DNA of 64,000 nt from an uncultured Aquimarina sp. (GTDB taxonomy: Bacteria > Bacteroidota > Bacteroidia > Flavobacteriales > Flavobacteriaceae), in assembly GCA_947503835.1 (NCBI GenBank), contig CANNFM010000013.1, positions 1 to 64,000 of the forward strand. The letters are read 5' to 3'. The translations under genes and the position numbers were made by a program. The first letter of the stretch is position 1; each line of letters opens with the position of its first letter. This document shows, one piece after another, positions 60,351-64,000 of this stretch. The notes under the pieces are model-generated. The model was not told the origin of the DNA and searched no databases. It worked only from the letters and a program-made list of their open reading frames with translations.

Positions 60351-61814
60351 ATGGGAAAGATAACTGGATTTTTAGAATTTGAAAGAGAGATCGAACAGTA
60401 CGAGCCTGTTAAAGATCGTATAAAAGATTATAAAGAGTTTACGAAGGCGATGCCAGAGAAAAAACTCAAGGATCAAGGAGCACGTTGTATGGATTGCGGT
60501 ATTCCGTTTTGCCATAGTGGATGCCCACTAGGGAATTTGATTCCTGATTTTAACGATGCTGTATATCGTGGTAAATGGGAAAAAGCAGCAAGTATACTGC
60601 ATTCTACTAATAATTTCCCTGAGTTTACGGGTCGATTATGCCCAGCACCTTGCGAAGAAGCTTGTGTGTTAGGTATTAATGAAGATCCTGTAACCATAGA
60701 GAATATAGAAAAAAATATCGTAGAAGAGGCTTTTAAAAATGGTTGGGTTAAAGCCAATCCACCAAGAGAAAGAACGGGTAAAACAGTAGCGGTAATTGGA
60801 TCTGGTCCTGCTGGATTAGCAACTGCACAACAATTAAATCGTGCGGGACATTTGGTAACTGTTTTTGAAAGAGATGAGAAAGTTGGGGGGTTACTTCGTT
60901 ATGGTATTCCTGATTTTAAGATGGAAAAACATGTGATAGATCGTCGAGTTGCTGTTTTAGAAGAAGAAGGTATTGTTTTTAAAACGAATAGTCATATAGG
61001 AAAAGAGATCAAAGCAGATCAATTAAAAGAAGAATTTGATGCCGTGGTTTTATGTACAGGAGCAACAGTTCGTCGTAATTTACCCGTTAAGGGATCTGAT
61101 CTGAAAGGTGTGGTGCAAGCTATGGACTTTTTACCTCAGAATAACCGTAGAGTAGATGGTATAAAAGATCTAGGCGAAGAAATTATGGCTACAGATAAAA
61201 ATGTGATCGTAATTGGTGGTGGAGATACAGGATCAGATTGTATTGGTACATCTGTACGTCATGGTGCAACTTCGGTGACCAATTTTGAGATTATGGGTAA
61301 AGGAACCATAGAACGTCCTGCAAATCAACCTTGGCCATTTTGGCCGATGCGTTTGCGTACAAGTTCTTCGCATCAAGAAGGAGTAGAACGTAATTGGAGT
61401 ATCTCTACCAAAGAATTTTTAGGAGACGATAATGGAAATCTAAAAGGTTTGATCACTACACAAGTAGAATGGGTTAAAGAAAATGGACGTTTTACACTAA
61501 AAGAAGTTCCTGATACCGAGAAAGAATGGAAGTGTGAGCTGGCATTATTGGCACTTGGATTTACAGGATCAGAACCTACTATTGCAGAGCAACTAGGTAT
61601 CGATATGGATGCCAGAACCAATATCAAAGCAACCGAAGATAATTATGCGACCAATGTGAAAGGTGTTTTTGCAGCGGGAGATACCCGTAGAGGGCAATCT
61701 TTAATTGTTTGGGCTATCGCCGAAGGTAGACAAGCAGCACATCATGTAGACACCTATTTGATGGGGTCATCTAATCTTCCACTTAAGGGTGAAGGAGATT
61801 TACCTAGAGTTTAA
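60351..61814 (+). CDS. gltD: Glutamate synthase small subunit
   Basis: The 487-aa FAD/NAD(P) oxidoreductase has N-terminal cysteine motifs for two 4Fe-4S clusters: C-M-D-C-G-I-P-F-C and C-P-L-G-N; G-R-L-C-P-A-P-C-E-E-A-C. The FAD-binding G-S-G-P-A-G and NADPH-binding G-G-G-D-T-G-S-D motifs follow. It passes electrons from NADPH to GltB. It is 190 bp downstream of gltB, a longer gap than usual, which could carry an internal promoter. A terminator follows the stop. Confidence 0.98.
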   Translation: MGKITGFLEFEREIEQYEPVKDRIKDYKEFTKAMPEKKLKDQGARCMDCGIPFCHSGCPLGNLIPDFNDAVYRGKWEKAASILHSTNNFPEFTGRLCPAPCEEACVLGINEDPVTIENIEKNIVEEAFKNGWVKANPPRERTGKTVAVIGSGPAGLATAQQLNRAGHLVTVFERDEKVGGLLRYGIPDFKMEKHVIDRRVAVLEEEGIVFKTNSHIGKEIKADQLKEEFDAVVLCTGATVRRNLPVKGSDLKGVVQAMDFLPQNNRRVDGIKDLGEEIMATDKNVIVIGGGDTGSDCIGTSVRHGATSVTNFEIMGKGTIERPANQPWPFWPMRLRTSSSHQEGVERNWSISTKEFLGDDNGNLKGLITTQVEWVKENGRFTLKEVPDTEKEWKCELALLALGFTGSEPTIAEQLGIDMDARTNIKATEDNYATNVKGVFAAGDTRRGQSLIVWAIAEGRQAAHHVDTYLMGSSNLPLKGEGDLPRV

Positions 61815-61854
61815 TTAGTTAATGTGTGATCTAATATTTAATATTAGTGTTAAG

Positions 61855-61896
61855 AAAAAAGCTGCTAATTCTCATATTAGCAGCTTTTCTTTTTTG
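61855..61896 (+). terminator. Rho-independent terminator after gltD
   Basis: AGCTGCTAAT-TCTCAT-ATTAGCAGCT forms a 10-bp stem, extended by A/T pairs and followed by TTTCTTTTTT. It is nearly identical to the hairpin after the metalloprotease gene. Confidence 0.9.
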
Positions 61897-62143
61897 GTAT
61901 TCTGAACATTGTCAAAAACCTTGTAAAGAAAGTGTTTGACATATTAGTAATGTTATTACCGTATGGATCTACCATAGTTTATGTGTAATATTTCGTCAAT
62001 GATATCGATATATTGTTAATTATATAACATTTTAAGAATCAGTTATTTAAACTGGAATATTTTGTATTAGGATGTGTTAATATAGTATTGTTGAAACTTT
62101 AAATTATTAGATAATTTTCTACATAACTAAAAAAACTAATAGT

Positions 62144-62980
62144 ATGTTACAACACAAATTCAAGCTCATTTTATTTTTGACAACTGTCTTATTATGTTAT
62201 GGTTGTCAGAATGAAGATTTAGATCAGGAAGGTTTAATTCAAGAAGGACAGACGTTAACTAAAGAAGCAAAAGCTACTTTAGAATTTTTGAAGGAACAAG
62301 GATATTCTACAAATGACCTTACGCCAAATTTTGATAGTAAAACATTTATTTATGGTGGTGATATTGCATTTCCTTTTGAACTTAAAGGTAATCTGGATAA
62401 AAGTCAACTAAAAAAGGTAGGTACCGATGAAAAAAATCAATGGTATCGTGTAGGAAATGGAGTTTATTATAGCAATTCCAGAGATATTACATATTATATA
62501 GAAAGAAATTTTCCAAGACAGTTTGAGTACGAATTTTCTTGGGCTGCTTATCATTGGAGTCGTGCAAGTCCTAATATTAATATAAGACGAACATATACCA
62601 GATCTCAAGCAGATATCCTTGTTGGCACTTGGTATAGTACTAGTGATCGTGCATGGGCAAGAGCGGCATTACCAAGTGGTAGAGGAAATGTTGGTTCATG
62701 GCTAAACATAAATACAGCTAAAGATCATGAAGGTTCTTCTTCTGAGTCAACAATGGCTTTACTAATACATGAACTAGGGCATAATCTTGGTTATTTGCAT
62801 TCTGATCAAACAGAAGGAGATTTTATACCTGGTACCAGAGGTCCAGGGTATCATGCAGCAAACAATTGTGGTTCTGTTATGAAAAGTAGTGTATATGTAT
62901 GTAATTGGAGAATAAGCTCAACACCAGGTTGGTCAAGTGATGATAGGAGAGCAATCGATTGGGCGTATGATTTATATTAA
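62144..62980 (+). CDS. Metzincin-type zinc metalloprotease lipoprotein (HEIGH/M57-like)
   Basis: The 278-aa protein has a lipoprotein signal with the Cys in C-Y-G-C-Q-N-E-D near residue 22. A propeptide-like part extends to about residue 110. The catalytic domain has the extended zinc site H-E-L-G-H-N-L-G-Y-L-H (H-E-x-x-H-x-x-G-x-x-H), and an M-K-S-S-V Met-turn follows at about 252. This fits the dual-action HEIGH metallopeptidase family of Bacteroidota. It is anchored to the outer or inner membrane and probably degrades external protein. It is monocistronic, with a terminator downstream. Confidence 0.92.
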   Translation: MLQHKFKLILFLTTVLLCYGCQNEDLDQEGLIQEGQTLTKEAKATLEFLKEQGYSTNDLTPNFDSKTFIYGGDIAFPFELKGNLDKSQLKKVGTDEKNQWYRVGNGVYYSNSRDITYYIERNFPRQFEYEFSWAAYHWSRASPNINIRRTYTRSQADILVGTWYSTSDRAWARAALPSGRGNVGSWLNINTAKDHEGSSSESTMALLIHELGHNLGYLHSDQTEGDFIPGTRGPGYHAANNCGSVMKSSVYVCNWRISSTPGWSSDDRRAIDWAYDLY

Positions 62981-63012
62981 TTTTTTTCATAACAAGTATA
63001 ATTAACCGATTG

Positions 63013-63055
63013 TTGAAAAGCTGCTAATTCTAATATTAGCAGCTTTTCTTTTTTA
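63013..63055 (+). terminator. Rho-independent terminator after the metalloprotease gene
   Basis: AGCTGCTAAT (63019-63028) and ATTAGCAGCT (63035-63044) form a 10-bp stem followed by TTTCTTTTTT. Its stem and tail are the same as those of the terminator after gltD. Confidence 0.9.
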
Positions 63056-63105
63056 TTAGAATACCGGTTATAAATTCTGATCCCTGTTCTGTTTCGCTGG
63101 TAATA

Positions 63106-63172
63106 CATCCGGCAGGCGGGCATTTTGTCTTCTGTCATCTCGAGCGAAGTCGAGAGGTCATTACGCAAAATA
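63106..63172. repeat. Intergenic repeat with CTCGAGCGAAGTCGAG hairpin
   Basis: The GC-richer block GGCAGGCGGGCATTTTG followed by TCATCTCGAGCGAAGTCGAG looks like a dispersed intergenic repeat common in flavobacterial genomes. The CTCGA/TCGAG arms give a short hairpin. Only one copy is in this window. Confidence 0.5.
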
Positions 63173-63303
63173 CTCGAATTGACGCTTTTTTTGTAATGAT
63201 TTTCCTAAACACACAATGGGTTAAAATACTTTCGTTCGTTATAATTTAGAAATGAAGTAAACATTTTTTAAATTGTAATGTTTATTAACCAAACACTCAC
63301 TAA

Positions 63304-64000
63304 ATGGGATACACACTTGCCCAGCAATTAGAACCATTAGCTATTGATTTTGAAACATTACATAAGAAATATCATCCTATGCTTTCATTGGTTAATGAAT
63401 TGATAGGAGTGATACCTAATTGTGATCCAATTCTTGAAATATGGCCTACAGGATTTCGTACGTACAACCTTTTAGTTCCTAACTTATTAGATTTACCCAA
63501 TTCTTTATGGAAAGGAGAGTCTTTAAAACAATTAATGGGGTTAGCGATGTATACCTCTAGTAGAACTGCTGAATGCCCGTATTGTTCTGCACATACATGC
63601 TCTTTTGCTTTAAGAAGAGGGCTGGATCCAAAAGTGATATCCGGAGAACAAAAAAAAACAAAGGTAGAAGAGGCTGTTGCCGCATTGGCCGAAGGAATGT
63701 CAAAAATTCCTTCGCAATTAACAAGAAAGCACTATACCGATTTGACTTCATATATATCAGAAGAGGAAATTGAGAAGATTATATTGTCTGTTGGACTAAT
63801 GGGATTTCTTAATAAATTTATGGATGCAGTAGGGATTCAACTTGAAAAAGAATCATTACAAGATGTCGGAGAATTACTCTCATCTGCAGGATGGAAACCT
63901 GGAAAACATGTGAAGAATGATCTTGATTTTTCTGAAATTTTATCGAAGCCAATTAAAAAAGATAGTGTTTGGACATACTTGCGCATTATAAAACATGCAC
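63304..64000 (+). CDS. AhpD-like/carboxymuconolactone decarboxylase-family protein, 3' part missing
   Basis: The frame is open from ATG 63304 (M-G-Y-T-L-A-Q-Q-L) to the window edge, about 232 codons. The signature is E-C-P-Y-C-S-A-H, the C-x-x-C-x-x-x-H of AhpD-type peroxidase-like proteins. It is preceded by L-A-M-Y-T-S-S-R-T-A. A helical bundle follows, and the visible part is longer than a single AhpD domain, so a second domain is likely beyond the edge. Function: thiol-based reduction of peroxides or a related reaction. Confidence 0.82.
   Translation, partial: MGYTLAQQLEPLAIDFETLHKKYHPMLSLVNELIGVIPNCDPILEIWPTGFRTYNLLVPNLLDLPNSLWKGESLKQLMGLAMYTSSRTAECPYCSAHTCSFALRRGLDPKVISGEQKKTKVEEAVAALAEGMSKIPSQLTRKHYTDLTSYISEEEIEKIILSVGLMGFLNKFMDAVGIQLEKESLQDVGELLSSAGWKPGKHVKNDLDFSEILSKPIKKDSVWTYLRIIKHA

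Overview
The window looks like a chromosome segment from a marine-type member of the Flavobacteriaceae (Bacteroidota). Supporting signs are low GC, type IX secretion (T9SS) C-terminal signals, a PorP/SprF plus OmpA gene pair behind a giant surface protein, SprB/Ig-like repeat proteins, TraO/TraQ- and MobB/BfmA-type transfer genes, and no clear Shine-Dalgarno sites. The genus is not resolved (Aquimarina-like is a guess). No rRNA, tRNA or CRISPR array was found.

Layout. (1) 1-12.3 kb, all on the minus strand: the N-terminal part of a giant repeat surface protein that runs off the left edge, then a T9SS type B locus of adhesin (7398-12311), PorP/SprF-like protein and OmpA-like protein. Upstream of the adhesin are two decayed tandem copies of its own 5' end. 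(2) 13.6-48.8 kb: a genomic island array. The 3' end of mnmE (codons for CIGK plus stop) is copied at about 48.82 kb, 29.86 kb, 24.94 kb and 13.60 kb, each time with attachment-arm-like flanks. This divides the region into three segments. Segment C (13.6-24.9 kb) holds a GNAT protein, a TcdB-like glycosyltransferase, small unknown proteins, a TPR histidine kinase with a LytTR regulator, two paralogous proteins of about 480 aa and a membrane-anchored GH25 lysozyme. Several of its genes share one 5' leader. Segment B (24.9-29.9 kb) holds an AbiE-like pair, an unknown gene and a primase-helicase fusion. Segment A (29.9-48.8 kb) holds an alpha/beta-hydrolase plus membrane SGNH-hydrolase pair, an operon of cytosine methyltransferase, double-GHKL kinase, receiver protein and Vsr, a metallophosphoesterase, remnants of a conjugation operon (TraO, TraQ-like), a coupling protein, relaxase, accessory Mob protein, replication/DnaC-like genes, an excisionase-like protein and the tyrosine integrase next to mnmE. 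(3) 48.8-64 kb, core chromosome: mnmE, a secreted trypsin-like protease, a small membrane protein, amt-glnK divergent from gltB-gltD (ammonium uptake and GOGAT), a metzincin lipoprotein and the start of an AhpD-like protein.

How the parts may work together. One integrase in segment A, recognising the mnmE end, could account for the serial build-up of cargo segments. B and C have no integrase and may depend on A in trans. The two most interesting cargo systems are the methyltransferase/kinase/receiver/Vsr operon, which looks like a restriction-type system under two-component control, and the leader-sharing cassette of segment C, which looks like a regulated set of toxin-type effectors (glycosyltransferase, possible pore-formers, lysozyme). 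Both functional readings are inferences from motifs and gene order.
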